In this document: positions 53,137 through 64,000 of the stretch, in pieces | How the letters are laid out: every line of letters starts with the position of its first letter | How positions within the stretch are numbered: position 1 is the first letter of the stretch | From: Paramyrothecium sp. XJ0827 | Taxonomy: Eukaryota > Ascomycota > Sordariomycetes > Hypocreales > Stachybotryaceae | Length of the DNA stretch: 64,000 bases | Direction: 5' to 3' | NCBI GenBank assembly: GCA_020881915.1 | Contig: JAJFPB010000007.1 | Span: forward strand, 2,852,001-2,916,000 | Position numbers and translations under genes: made by a program | The notes under the pieces: generated by a model | What the model saw: only the letters and a program-made list of their open reading frames with translations | Databases searched by the model: none | What the model was told of the DNA's origin: nothing

Positions 53137-54660
53137 TTATTCCGTTCTCTCCAGCCACTGCTCCCTCAAAATGTGTTTCATGACCTTCCCTGACCCAGTC
53201 CTTGGTAAATTCTTGGCAAACACAAAGTGCTTTGGCATTTTGTATCGGGCAATTAGCGTCTGGCAATGATTTACCAAGTCCTCACTTTTCACAACTCTTC
53301 CTTGCTGCGTCACAATCCACGCAAGTCCTGTTTCACCCCATGTTTCGTCAGGAACGCCAACCACAGCAACATCATGTACAGCAGGATGGCTCAGCAATGC
53401 CCCCTCTACCTCGGTAGGATATATGTTCTCTCCGCCGCTGATATACATGTCTTTCTTGCGGTCCATAATGTATATGAAGCCGTCAACATCGCGCGTTCCA
53501 ATATCCCCGGTGCGAAACCAGCCATCCGATGTGAAAGCGTTGAAGGTAGCTTCGGGCTGATTGATATACCCGGAGAAAACGTTGCAGCCGAGCACTTGTA
53601 TCTCTCCGGGTACGCCATCCTCTACACGTCGATCTTCAGCTTTCACAACTCGGACTTCAGTCAATGGACCTGGGAACCCAACAGCTCCGGCTTTGGAACG
53701 TATCGTCTCCACAGAGATGGGCATTCCGAGAGTCGTTCCAGTTTCAGTCGTACCATAGCCATCGACCATGCAAATACCCCTATCAAGCCACCAGTTGATG
53801 CGCGACGCCGGATTAGGTGCACCACCAGTAAATAAAGCTTTGAGCATTATCCATTTGGATGGCTCGAATTCTCTAGAATGCCGTAGGGCGTCGGCCATTT
53901 GAGGCACACAAAAATAATGAGTGATACCTAAGTCTCTGCTGGCAATTCTTCGATTTGTTTCGTCAGCATCAAAACTGGGAGAAATGATAAGGGTTCCTCC
54001 TTGAAGCAGTACTGGCCATATCTGCGTGACCATCCCAATAACGTGAAACATGGGACTGTCACACAGGAAAACACTGTCCTTATCTACTTCGCCCAGCACC
54101 GAGAAGTTGATGGCTGTGGCAAAAAGGCATTTGACGGTAAGTATCACGCCCTTAGCTGAACCTGATGTGCCCGATGTGTAGAGAATTAAGCCCGGGGTGT
54201 CCTGAGTAAGGGCAAAATCCAGCAGAGTCGGTGCAGGACTAGCTTCTTGAACTTCCTTTGCGAAATTGCTTAAAGAGAAATGTCGATAGCCAGCCAGCAG
54301 TTGCGGACTGTCTTCGTTTGTGAGCAACATGTTTGGCTTACAATCATCGATAAGCCTCCTAAGCTCCGGGGCTGCTAGCCTCCAGTTCAATGGCACCAAG
54401 CATGCTCCAAGCCGTAAAAGAGCTTGGTGTAATATGATTTGATATACACTATTTCTTGCGATTATTGCCACTCGGTTTCGAGGTCTAACCTCGAGATTGA
54501 TGAGAACACTAACAGCACGCTGTATATCTGTGTCGAGTCGCCGATATGTCCATTGGCCCTTGCTGACAAGGTCGACGACTGCGATTCGGGCAGGGTCTTC
54601 TTGTGCGTTGGCCTGCACAGGGTCGGTGGCTACGTGATGTGGAACGAAATTTTTCCCCAT
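53137..54660 (-). CDS. AMP-binding acyl-CoA synthetase/ligase
   Basis: Single exon, 507 residues from MGKNFVPHHV (54660); an in-frame ATG at 54708 would add 16 residues. Adenylate-forming motifs occur in order: LILYTSGTSGSAKGVIL (P-loop), DSPMFHVIGM, VDGYGTTETGTTLGMP, DGWFRTGDIGTRDVDGFIYI, DRKKDMYISGGENIYPTEVE and PRTGSGKVMK with the C-terminal catalytic Lys. It activates a carboxylic acid as acyl-AMP and then thioesterifies it, normally to CoA. The chain-length class resembles medium-chain or aryl acyl-CoA ligases. No PTS1 tripeptide (it ends RTE), so it is probably cytosolic. It is divergent from the PKS over about 890 bp and likely shares its promoter region; it could prime the synthase or activate its product. 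Confidence 0.9.
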   Translation of the reverse strand: MGKNFVPHHVATDPVQANAQEDPARIAVVDLVSKGQWTYRRLDTDIQRAVSVLINLEVRPRNRVAIIARNSVYQIILHQALLRLGACLVPLNWRLAAPELRRLIDDCKPNMLLTNEDSPQLLAGYRHFSLSNFAKEVQEASPAPTLLDFALTQDTPGLILYTSGTSGSAKGVILTVKCLFATAINFSVLGEVDKDSVFLCDSPMFHVIGMVTQIWPVLLQGGTLIISPSFDADETNRRIASRDLGITHYFCVPQMADALRHSREFEPSKWIMLKALFTGGAPNPASRINWWLDRGICMVDGYGTTETGTTLGMPISVETIRSKAGAVGFPGPLTEVRVVKAEDRRVEDGVPGEIQVLGCNVFSGYINQPEATFNAFTSDGWFRTGDIGTRDVDGFIYIMDRKKDMYISGGENIYPTEVEGALLSHPAVHDVAVVGVPDETWGETGLAWIVTQQGRVVKSEDLVNHCQTLIARYKMPKHFVFAKNLPRTGSGKVMKHILREQWLERTE

Positions 54661-55549
54661 CTTGCCCGGTCCAATTTTACTGATGTTCCAATCGAGGTTG
54701 CAATACATTGACGTTATCACCAAGAACAGAAGGGGCTTTTCGTACCCGACAGCTTAGAAATAAACCAGAAGATTCAGGATGACGCCAAGCGAGCTAGAGC
54801 TGTGCCTGCACGTAAGACGAAGGTAGTCAGCTGAAGCTAGCCGCCTATGATGGTAAGGATCAAGTCACTTGCAGGGGAAGATAAAGTGGTTCGGACCTCG
54901 GAATTTCCAAGAATTTTTTACAGAAGAGACACATGTTTCATGTTTGGATAACATGGATTGGGGTGTGGAGGGGCGGGCAGCTCATGTTTGGTCTTACTAC
55001 AGCTAAGCGTAATTCGCGAAAATGGAGTCCGTCAAGGGCAGGCAGGCTACGAACCTCTCCAGGATTGCAAAGAGTAAGCCGAGCAATTCTGCCAATTGGT
55101 TGGCAAATTGATCACTGCCCGCTTCTAAGCATTCGCTAAGATTTGACTCACAAAATTCCTCAGCTGAAAATCATGAGTTATGCCTACTTCAGAAAAAGGT
55201 GGCTAAAAGGGCTACCGTCACCGTTCAGCTTACTCTGGTGCACCAAGTCTAGATGCTAAACGAGCCAGGGCCCTTGTCATTCTATTGGAATCCTACAGCG
55301 AATAAGTTCAAGGTCTGATGATTTGACGAACCTACTAGTATTCGTTTAGCCTAGTCTTTCCCATATCAAGTCCGAAGATACACACGCCTTTGCGAGGTGT
55401 AGTGCCCCCCGTCCTCGCACGACAGACGGGTCGACACCATGAGCCAAGGGTTACTAAATCAGTTTTTCAAATAATTTGCCATATGTGCAGTGCTTGGATA
55501 ATCCCCTTCTAAACCTCTTTCGTTTCGTGATACACCACCAGAAAGCATC
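54661..55549. promoter_or_regulatory. Shared divergent region of acyl-CoA ligase and PKS
   Basis: About 890 bp between divergent starts. It has no supported ORF. A common regulatory region is inferred from the arrangement; no specific binding site is proposed. Confidence 0.4.
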
Positions 55550-58500
55550 ATGATGTCAGCAATGAACACAGAACCTATTGCGATCTTGGGAATGGGCATG
55601 AGACTGCCTGGGGGGATATCAAACGCCAAACTATACTGGGACTTTCTCATTAATGGCAGGTCTGGGCGTTGCCCTGTGCCCAAGGATCGTTACAATATCG
55701 ACACATGGTATGGACCAGGTAGAGTGTTGCATGTAGGCACACAGTATGGGTATTTTCTAGATGACCTGGATCTTAGTCGTATAGATTCAACATTCTGGTC
55801 TATGAGCAATCAAGAAGCCGCTTCTATGGACCCACGACAGCGGTTGCTCCTTGAGGTTGTTCAAGAAGCCTTCGAGAACTCTGGCGCAACGGGGTGGCGA
55901 GGTAAAGACGTCGGTGTTTACATAGGGGTTATGGGGGACGACTGGACACAGATGAAGACCGCAGATGAGCTAGACGTTGATCCTGCACGGGCTGACGTCT
56001 ATGGCGATTATATTACTGCTAACCGAATCTCCTATGAGTTCGATTTGAAAGGACCAAGGTAAATAAATTCTCCATTCGCTTCCGAATGGAAAACAAGCTC
56101 ATCGATCTAAGTGTAGTATTGCGGACAGCATGCTCCTCGTCACTTACAGCTCTACACACAGCATGTCAGGATCTCCGCACTGGTGTCTGTGACTCTGCCA
56201 TAGTCGGTGGTGCTAACATCATTCTTTCTCCTCTTGATACTTTGTCGATGACTGAGCAAGGTGTCCTGTCTTCGACAGGCGAGTGCAAGACCTTCGATGC
56301 CGCCGCCGATGGATATGGCAGAGGTGAGGCTGTCTCCGCCATATACATCAAGCGCTTGTCAGATGCTGTACGGGACAAAGATCCTATACGAGCTGTCATT
56401 AAGTCAACATGTGTGTCCGGCGATGGAAGAACGAATGGGATGACTGTTCCGGACCCTAGCAGCCACGAAAGACTTATTAGGAAGACGTATCGTTTAGCTG
56501 GAATCGAAGACATTTCTCAGACCGCTATGGTCGAATGCCATGGCACTGGCACACCCGTAAGCCACAATTAACTACTGGATTTGATAGATGCCTTCACTAA
56601 CCGATGGCTTCAGGTCGGAGATCCTCTAGAAGTTAGTGCAGTGGCAAATATCTGGGGGGAATCTGGCATCTATATTGGATCTGTGAGTATCTATGACTGC
56701 TGTTGCATCGATCCTTATGCTCATATTTTCTTAGGTGAAGCCGAATATCGGGCACGGGGAAGGGGCATCAGGGCTCTCCAGTGTCATCAAGATGATCTTA
56801 GCCTTGGAGGAACGAGTAATACCGCCAAACATTAATCTGAGTCTTCCCAACCCACATAGTAAGCATTTCCCGGTTACGAAAGGTCCCTAGTTAACTTGCT
56901 CCAGTTCCATGGACTCAATTCAACCTCGAAGTGCCACTCAAGCCAATGCCGTGGCCCGAACATCGTCAGGAACGAGTCTCGATAAATGGTTTCGGCATCG
57001 GTGGATCTAATGCACACGTAGGACCTCTATTGTTCTCAGACTTGCCCATCTCTACAACACTAACTTAAGATCTTGTCTAGGTAATCTTGGAATCTGCATC
57101 ATTACATGGAGTGCAGAAAATTGGGCTGTCAAGAGGTCTCACCCAAAACTTTAATCCCTGCCTACTGGTCCTCTCGGCGAAGCATCCAAGTTCTTTGACA
57201 ATGTCGGCAGAGAGAATTAGCAAGTATATCCAACAGTTCCCAAACAGATTGCCTGACGTCGCATACACTCTGGCGAGGAGACGAGAGACATATCCCTACC
57301 GCGCTTATGCGATCGCGAATCCCGGCCAAGACTTTGACTTATCTCAAACCCTGAACCTGCAGCTTAAACGTGCTCCCAAAACAGTCTGGGTGTTTACTGG
57401 TCAAGGAGCACAGTGGGCTCAGATGGGGAAAGACTTGATAGAGAATCATCCGATGGTCAGACAACGCATAGATGAACTCGATGCCGTTCTGAAGGGCCTA
57501 CCAGATCCACCGTTCTGGACAATCAGAGGTAACAGTCTAGCTTTATACTCGATTGTCAGCAATACTAATGGAAGAAATCAGGAGAAATTTCCAAGGACAA
57601 GGAGAACAGTCGGCTATACGAAGCAGAATTCTCTCAGCCTTGCCTTGCTGCTCTTCAAGTTTCGCTTGTTGATTTACTGAAGTCTTGGGGCGTCATTCCG
57701 GATGCTGTCGTTGGTCACTCCTCGGGTGAGACCGCGGCAGCGTATGCAAGCGGCGCCATAACCGCCGAGGAGGCTATAATCATCGCGTATCATAGAGGTC
57801 AAATAACTCCGCGATTGAAAGAATCCCATACTGGTGGAATGTGCGCAGTCAGCCTGGGCCGCAGCGACGTTGAGCCATATCTTCAACCTGGTGTCATCAT
57901 TGGCTGCGAGAACTCGTCCTCTAGCGTCACTTTATCTGGGGATGCAGATATCCTCCAAAAAGTAATGGCAGACATCAGACTGCACCAGCCCGATGCATTG
58001 GTACGAGCACTTCGTGTGGAATGTGGATATCATTCAGGTTTGTCATCCCCGGGATGATGTATTCTCCCATCCAGCTTGCTGACAATGACAGCTCACATGC
58101 AAAGCGTTGCGCCGGAATATGCTTCAAGACTTGCCGCCCTTCCCAAAGACCGGAAAGCCTTGATTCCTTTCTACTCCTCCGTTACTGGTCTTCCGATGTT
58201 CGACTTGTCTCCAGCCTATTGGGTTAATAACCTAGTGTCTCCGGTTCTCTTTTATTCAGCGGTCCAGCGCCTTCTGCAAGATTTTGATTCACCGATATTC
58301 GTTGAACTTGGACCTCACTCGGCTCTTGCAGGCCCCATCCGTCAGATACTTCAAGAGCATAAATCCGCTTCTCACTACATCCCTACAATGGTGAGGGGCA
58401 CTAAGTCTTTGAATGCAGTTACGTCCACTGCTGGTCAGCTTTGGCTTCGTGGCTTTGACATCAAGTTTGAACCGATTAATGGCATGGGCACTCATCTCAA

Positions 58501-61500
58501 TGATCTTCCAGCTTACAGCTGGTACTATGATCAAGTTTACTGGGCGGAAAGTAGGATTTCAAGGAGGCGACGGTCCCGAGAGTTCCATCAACATGAGCTA
58601 CTTGGGTTACGAGTATCCGAGAGCCCAGATAAGGCGCCGATGTGGAGGTGTGTCCTCCGTGTTGAAGACGTTCCATGGCTTCGGAACCATTGTCTTCACC
58701 AAGATGTTGTCTTTCCTGCCACTGCGTATGTTGCCATGGTGGGTGAAGCTGTTCGACAGTTAACACGATCAGCGTCGTTCACTGTTAGTGAAGTTGATTT
58801 TGCAGCTCCACTGATCTTGGAAGACGAACGTATTGAACTGATTACTGCTCTGCGTTACCAGAAAACGAGCCCATCATCTAATCGCTATTCTTTCTCCATT
58901 CACTCTTTGCATAAAGGGGTCTGGCAGGAGCACGCGTCTGGCTATTGCCATGCCGCAACAGAGGTGGTAACTGCTTCCTCAGCAGTAGGTCCGAGGCGAT
59001 TTCCACGTAAAGTTGATATAACTTCATTTTACGATCTCTGGAGAAAGCACGGTCTAAACTATGGCAACTACTTTCGCCGCTTGAAAGACGTCCAGGCTCA
59101 TGTGAAGGAATCTCAGGCTATTGGTACGATACTAGACACGGATCTCGCGGATGGGGAGTCATTCTATGCCATGCATCCAGCGAAGCTAGACGCAGCTTTT
59201 CAGCTCTGCATGGTAGCTGCTAGCCAAGGGCTAAGAAGAAACTTCCGGGGCCTAGAAGTTCCGACTTCAGTCCGAAGAATGACGGTAATGGATCGTCGAG
59301 GACCTACATTCGTGCACTCTGAGACCCTTCAGAGTAGTAAGAATGTCAAGGAAGGCAGAATACAAGGCTTCTGTGGGGAATATCAGATTCTTTCCATCGA
59401 AGGACTAGAAGTCACTGCTCTGAGTAGTCTAGCCATTGATCACGAAGATCCGCACGCGGCGGCCCGCCTGGAATGGAAGCCCGACATATCTTTTCTCGGC
59501 TTGAATTTCTTACGGTTGGATCATAATTTTGACATCCAACAACTTTCACATTCACTGGCTCACAAGCATTCTACCATGCGGGTTCTCGAATTGGGCGTCG
59601 AGGTTGAGGCCCTCAGACGCGAGATGCTGAAAAATATGTGTCCCGAGGGGATCAGGAGGTCATACGGCAGCTATACGTACGTGGCCTTGTCCACATCCGC
59701 AGAATCAGTTCCCCAGACAACATTACAAGCTTCTCCGGAATTCAAGGTAACGACACTCGATAAAAGTCTAGATCTTGTTCTCCAAGGCTTGGAACCTGCT
59801 TCGTATGACCTAGTGGCCTTCGGCACTCCTGTTGAGGGTGATGAGGAATTTGACTCAATTATCAGAATCGCCAAAAGCCTCATTAAGCCCAATGGATACT
59901 TCCTTTGTCGGCATTCCGGGCCTGTCCAAGCACTTACTCAGGTTTCGTCATCGAATATCCCTACGCAGGAGCGACGCATGCCTCTGCATTTGGCAACCAA
60001 ATTGTCGGACATTGAGGTCAGCTCTGAACATAATGTCTTTGACATTCCTGGGTCAGAAGGCGCACATGGCTACAGTATTGCCATTCCCAGAATCCTCAAG
60101 GGGCAATCCAGCAGTAAAGTTAGCGTCATTTGTGGTGATAAGGAGCACCCTCTTGTCGCTGAACTGCTGGTGTATCTCGAGGGCCATGGTTTCGCAGCAG
60201 ATGTTTACGCTATTGGTCAACGGCTTCCGCGTGCACAGACAGCGTTATGCCTACTAGATCTCGAACGCCCTTTTCTATTTCATATGGTTCAGAGTGATTT
60301 TACATTGCTGAAAGGGACCATTCAATCTTTAGATGATGCAAGCATGTTGTGGGTGACTGGTGCGTCGCAGTTGGACTGCCAGAACCCCAACTATTCCTTG
60401 ACGCTTGGCTTTACCCGCACAATTCGCCGGGAGATGGACATTAATATAGTCACGCTGGAGTTGGATGGCTTCTCGGAGCCTGGATGGAGAGTCATTGAGC
60501 AGCTTCTGACAAGTTCGCAACCTCAGCGCACTTCTTCGGATCACAACCAAGAATCGGAGTATGTGCTGTCCCAAGGACAGGTTCAAATTAGCAGATTTCA
60601 CTCAGTGCAACTGAATAGTGAGCTGCGCGCTCAGTTCCCCTCAACAAGCCGAAGTGTATCGTCTTCCGGTGCATCGAGCAATCATCAGGTCGAGCATGGT
60701 CTTATGCGAACAGATCGTCAGACCAAGAAAGACAAGGTCGACGGACGCCTTGAAGCTATTATCCAAGATCTACCATTAAACTCTACTCCCAAAACAACTG
60801 CAACCTTCAAATCAGATCGGACTTACATTCTCGTGGGCGGCCTAGGAGGAATAGGCATGGCGTGCGCCAGATTCATGGTGGAACAAGGTGCACGACACCT
60901 GCTTTTTTTCTCGAGGTCAGCTGGCATGCTCTTGAGTAGGAACCCTGAGTACGCGGAAGAACTTGAAGCCATGGGCTGTCACATTCAGACTTTTTCGGGT
61001 CATGTGGATCGTTCTGTGGACATAATCAAAGCCCTGGCTGGCGCCGTCAACCCAGTAGCTGGGATCATTCACGCCGCGATGGTTCTAGAGGTAGGGTTAC
61101 TTCCGAATGTGAAGAATGACGACTAACAGACTCAGGACAATAATTACAACGAGATGACTTTCGATCAATGGCAAGCGGTAATATCACCGAAGGTTACAGG
61201 AACTTGGAATATGCACAATGCATTAATTGATCATGCCCAAAATCTCGATTTCTTCCTCCTGTTGAGTTCACTCTCTGGTCTTGGTGGCCAACCCGGGCAA
61301 GCAAACTATGCTGCTGCCAACAGCTTCCTAGATGCCTTTGTACAATACCGTCACAGTCTAGGGCTTGCTTGCTCTGTACTCGATATCGGACTGGTCGAAG
61401 ATGTTGGTATACTGGCAAGAGAGAAGATGCGCCTCCGAGCTTTCAATCCCGCCACGACTCATAAACTACATGAGCAGGACGTTTTGGATGCCATCGAGCT

Positions 61501-62020
61501 AATGATCACATCAGATCATAGTTGTCCGACCGAACAAGATGATTCGAAACGCCGGCGCTCAAAGAAATTCGCTCAGTTAGCTTTGGGCTTGAGTTTCAAC
61601 ATCTCTACCGCACCAGTTGGGATCAATGCGACAAGCTGGAAGAATGATCCCCGTGTGAAGCACTACTGGGGTGGCGAGCATGAACAAGTTGACACACACC
61701 GAAAAGATGTTGGACTGAAGCAGCTTCTGCAAGAATGCAGCTTGAACCATGGCCTTTGGAAATCAGATCGAACAATCATGTTGGTGTCCGAGGAGATTGG
61801 AAACGCTCTCAAGGATTTCATGGTGCAGCCAAGAGACGGCATTGATCTGAACGCGCCTTTCGAAGTCATTGGCGTAGATTCTTTGGTCAGCATGGAACTA
61901 CGTAACTGGATAAAGAGAAGCTTTGGCGTGAGTTTCCGCGTGCCGGACCTCATACAAGCGAGGAGCATAAGGGGTGTCGCCGACATGGTGATTATGAAGT
62001 TGCAAGACCTCTATAAGTGA
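55550..62020 (+). CDS. Highly-reducing-type polyketide synthase, KS-AT-DH-(MT remnant)-KR-ACP, no ER
   Basis: Nine exons: 55550-56058, 56112-56556, 56614-56682, 56735-56858, 56905-57017, 57081-57528, 57582-58037, 58092-61090, 61136-62020 (2015 residues). KS: RTACSSS (Cys177), HGTGTP (His313), KPNIGH (His348). [10 protein letters not shown] (Ser616). [16 protein letters not shown] (His921, with Gln where Gly is usual) and [10 protein letters not shown] (Asp1088). Residues 1216-1326 keep a methyltransferase-like scrap (VLELG) but no full SAM motif. [12 protein letters not shown] (1634-1643), Ser1765/1766, Tyr1779. ACP: GVDSL (Ser1970). There is no ER between the structural and catalytic KR halves and no release domain. 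The predicted product is a linear chain reduced to alkene or alcohol level, unless a trans-ER acts; release by a partner enzyme is expected. Confidence 0.92.
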
Positions 62021-62189
62021 AGTAGATGATGTGGATCGAGGAGCATGAGCCCCAGTAACATTAATATCTATGTAGTCATATCTCGTGAAAGCAGCTCTAT
62101 CCCAATCTATCCCACACTTATTTGTGTTCTTTGAGGGTATTCCACTCACACCACCACCCCATGACAAGGACAAGTTTGTCTTACCACAT

Positions 62190-63176
62190 CTAAGTGCAGT
62201 GAACCACACCGTCAGCATGAGTATGGCAATTCTACCGATAGTTAGTAACTGCTCGAAGGGGATGGCCACGTGTAATAGTACGCACCGTGCTAGCGCTTTG
62301 CGTCTCAGTTGGGGCAGAGCTCTGCGTGGGTGTGGGATTATCCTCGGTCACTGGCAGCTCGCCTGTGCAGCCGATTCCGGGAACGGCAATGTCGTAGGCC
62401 CAGGCATCGATCGCAAAATATTGAAGAGCGTCGGAGTCAAGCACAGTCATGCTAGAGTTGGTCCTGGCCAGTTCCAACACGCCAGCATAATCATCAGCGT
62501 AGTGGTGCACGAGGTCTTGGCTGATGGTAGGGACATGCAGAACACGATGCAGCAGGTCAGTGGCCCAGAAGGTGTTCAAAGGAGACTCGACAACAGTGTA
62601 TCCCAGACCGCAGACGGAGGAAAGGTGACGGCGAATCTCAAATGATCGCGGGCAGATGACAGTTTCCTCAGTGGCGTTCTCGCCTCGCCAATGACCAGCC
62701 CAGTCTAATGTTTGTCAGTTTACTTATAACGAAGTAAGCGTGGAATAAGCTTTGTCGCCTATGAACATACTGTCCTGGGTCGCGCAGTTACGGTCGGGAT
62801 CATCGCAGCGGAAGGTCATGCCAGTCTTATCGGCATTGACGACACGGTCATACCATCCAATGGCAAGTGTCGAGCTGTTACCAAAGTACCGCTGGGCGAT
62901 TTCAGATTTATCACCCCATCGAAGAAGATGGTCGCGCGCGTGCTTGGCGAGCTCGACTGTCTCATCGAGCGCCTCCTTAAGCTGACCACGCAAGGTCGCA
63001 TTGCAGGACTGGTGGATTGGGTACTCGTTGCTCCATCCTGCTGTCCAGTCATAGGTGGAAGGGCGCGTAGACGGCTCTGGGATGGACAGGGCGTCCGTGG
63101 TTGTCTGCCTCACGGCAACAGGTGAGGCAATGGCCAGAGAGACCAACAGGCTCGTAGCAAGAGTTTGGAAAGACAT
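62190..63176 (-). CDS. Secreted zincophore of the Aspf2/Pra1 (HRXXH) family
   Basis: Three exons: 63176-62771, 62704-62286, 62231-62190 (288 residues). The signal peptide is MSFQTLATSLLVSLAIASPV. Family blocks: FRCDDPDRNCATQ, NWAGHWRGENATEETVIC, LSSVCGLGYTV and SPLNTFWATDLLHRVLH, where HRVLH (188-192) is the HRXXH motif, then ALQYFAIDAWAYDIAVPG. A short third exon (42 bp), after an intron with GTGCGT, TACTAAC and TAG, adds NCHTHADGVVHCT, the Cys/His zinc-binding tail of this family. Without that splice the protein would end at TNYR. Such proteins bind external Zn(II) and return it to a membrane zinc transporter. The stop lies 169 bp from the convergent PKS stop. Confidence 0.92.
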
Positions 63177-64000
63177 TTTGAAGGTGATTCGAAATGAGTG
63201 CCAGGGGGGTTTCGTGCTGCAAAGATTGATGACGATGGCGAGCTGCAGATCTTGGATGGCTGAAGTGATCGGGCCATCTCTTATAGGCTTCCGATCGCAG
63301 GCGTCACTGGGAAGAGGTTTGCACGCTCGCAACCCAACAAGCGGGCCGGAGAAAGATCAACCACAAAATGACGCATTATTTTGCTAGTCATGTTTTTCTT
63401 GACCTTCTTTGTTGGTCCAGAGCACCATCTAGGTCCAATAGTGCCGGTGTACTTCCATGGGAGGCTGGTGATGAACCCGGCGCTGCTCCTCTTGGAGTGG
63501 AGAAGCAACAAGATCACCACAACAAAATGGCGGGCTGAAGTCGCTCATATTTGGATTATCCAATAGTAATGCAAGTCTTGAGAGGCTGACTATGGAGTCT
63601 TGATCACACTGTCAACCTCATCAGAGAGTGCCAAGGGCCATCCAGGTTCTCAGCAAACAGATCCACTAACCATCAAGGTTGCGTGGGAGGAGGATCAGCT
63701 CTCTTGGAATACCAATCAGACGTCTTTCCATTGGAAAAACAAGGTGTGGCCCATGCAATTAGACTTGTTATCCTGACTGACAAAAAGAGGGGTTTGCCAT
63801 TGTTGTATTGAGGTAATATTCGGTATGGCTCAACATTGGCCAACTCTGCCATCGCGCCACGAGAAGGTCCGTGATCCGGGGTCGCATAATGTAACAAGCC
63901 ATCACGGTTCGCCACAAGCCTTTTAGTACAAGGTCGTCATGTGGCATTTCTTAATGCTCCTTTCCATCAGTTAGTAGGCCGGTAGAGTAAGGTCGGAGCC
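63177..64000. promoter_or_regulatory. Zincophore upstream region with three CAAGGT zinc-response hexamers
   Basis: Exact CAAGGT copies on the + strand lie at 63674-63679, 63740-63745 and 63929-63934. CAAGGT is the reported ZafA zinc-response core in Aspergillus fumigatus and resembles half of the yeast Zap1 site. In other fungi this promoter is shared with a divergent zinc transporter, which here would start beyond the right edge. No ORF in this stretch is convincing. Confidence 0.55.

Noticed and set aside
53137..54723. Acyl-CoA ligase start at a GTG (54723)
   Set aside because: Non-ATG starts are unlikely in fungi; two in-frame ATGs (54708 and 54660) are available.
1..64000. tRNA, rRNA and CRISPR features
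   Set aside because: No full tRNA cloverleaf with proper A and B boxes, no rRNA-like stretch and no spaced direct-repeat array were found on reading both strands.

Overview
The window is nuclear DNA of a filamentous ascomycete (Pezizomycotina). Introns are short (47-93 bp) with GTAAGT/GTACGT/GTATGT donors, CTAAC/CTGAC branch sites and CAG/TAG acceptors. Gene families are typically fungal: a Zn2Cys6 regulator, a Goodbye-NACHT NLR, a highly-reducing-type PKS, an HRXXH zincophore and Ctr/Fre metal uptake. The sequence does not identify the species. I built exon models by eye from splice consensus, frame continuity and family motifs; all intact models close in frame.

Layout. 0-10.6 kb is a housekeeping block: the 3' end of an AlkB-like oxygenase (+), a Hul4-type AZUL-HECT ubiquitin ligase (-), a Rei1-like zinc finger protein (+) and a secreted GH2 glycosidase (-). 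10.6-15.6 kb is gene-poor with small inverted repeats. 15.6-16.6 kb encodes a secreted Lys/Asp-rich tandem-repeat protein (+). 18.5-22.6 kb is a divergent copper module: a Ctr copper transporter (-) and a ferric/cupric reductase (+), with three identical CTTGCTCA octamers between them. 23.0-25.1 kb is a Zn2Cys6 regulator (-). 26.1-28.1 kb is a decayed secreted FAD-linked oxidase pseudogene (+). 28.3-32.9 kb is a large NLR (-). 33.6-36.5 kb holds a short-chain dehydrogenase (-) and a secreted alpha-carbonic anhydrase (-). 36.5-40.4 kb is gene-poor and carries a 36-bp inverted repeat and a Cys-rich open stretch. 40.4-43.7 kb is a kinase-C2H2 fusion (+).

43.8-62.0 kb resembles a secondary-metabolite neighbourhood: a GNAT acetyltransferase (-), a monocarboxylate-type MFS transporter (+), an ATP-grasp ligase-like enzyme (-), a secreted six-hairpin glycosidase-like protein (-), an acyl-CoA ligase-like AMP-binding enzyme (-) and, divergent from it, a 2015-residue KS-AT-DH-KR-ACP polyketide synthase (+). 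The synthase has no enoylreductase and only a methyltransferase remnant. 62.2-63.2 kb is an Aspf2/Pra1-type zincophore (-), with three CAAGGT (ZafA-type) hexamers upstream, running toward the right edge.

How the genes may work together. Fre and Ctr form a reduce-then-import copper unit. The zincophore probably has a zinc transporter partner just beyond the right edge. The PKS, acyl-CoA ligase, ATP-grasp enzyme and MFS carrier could make and export a partly reduced polyketide, possibly joined to an amino or carboxylic acid; this is inference. The NLR and the kinase-C2H2 protein look like members of fungal signalling or non-self-recognition repertoires.
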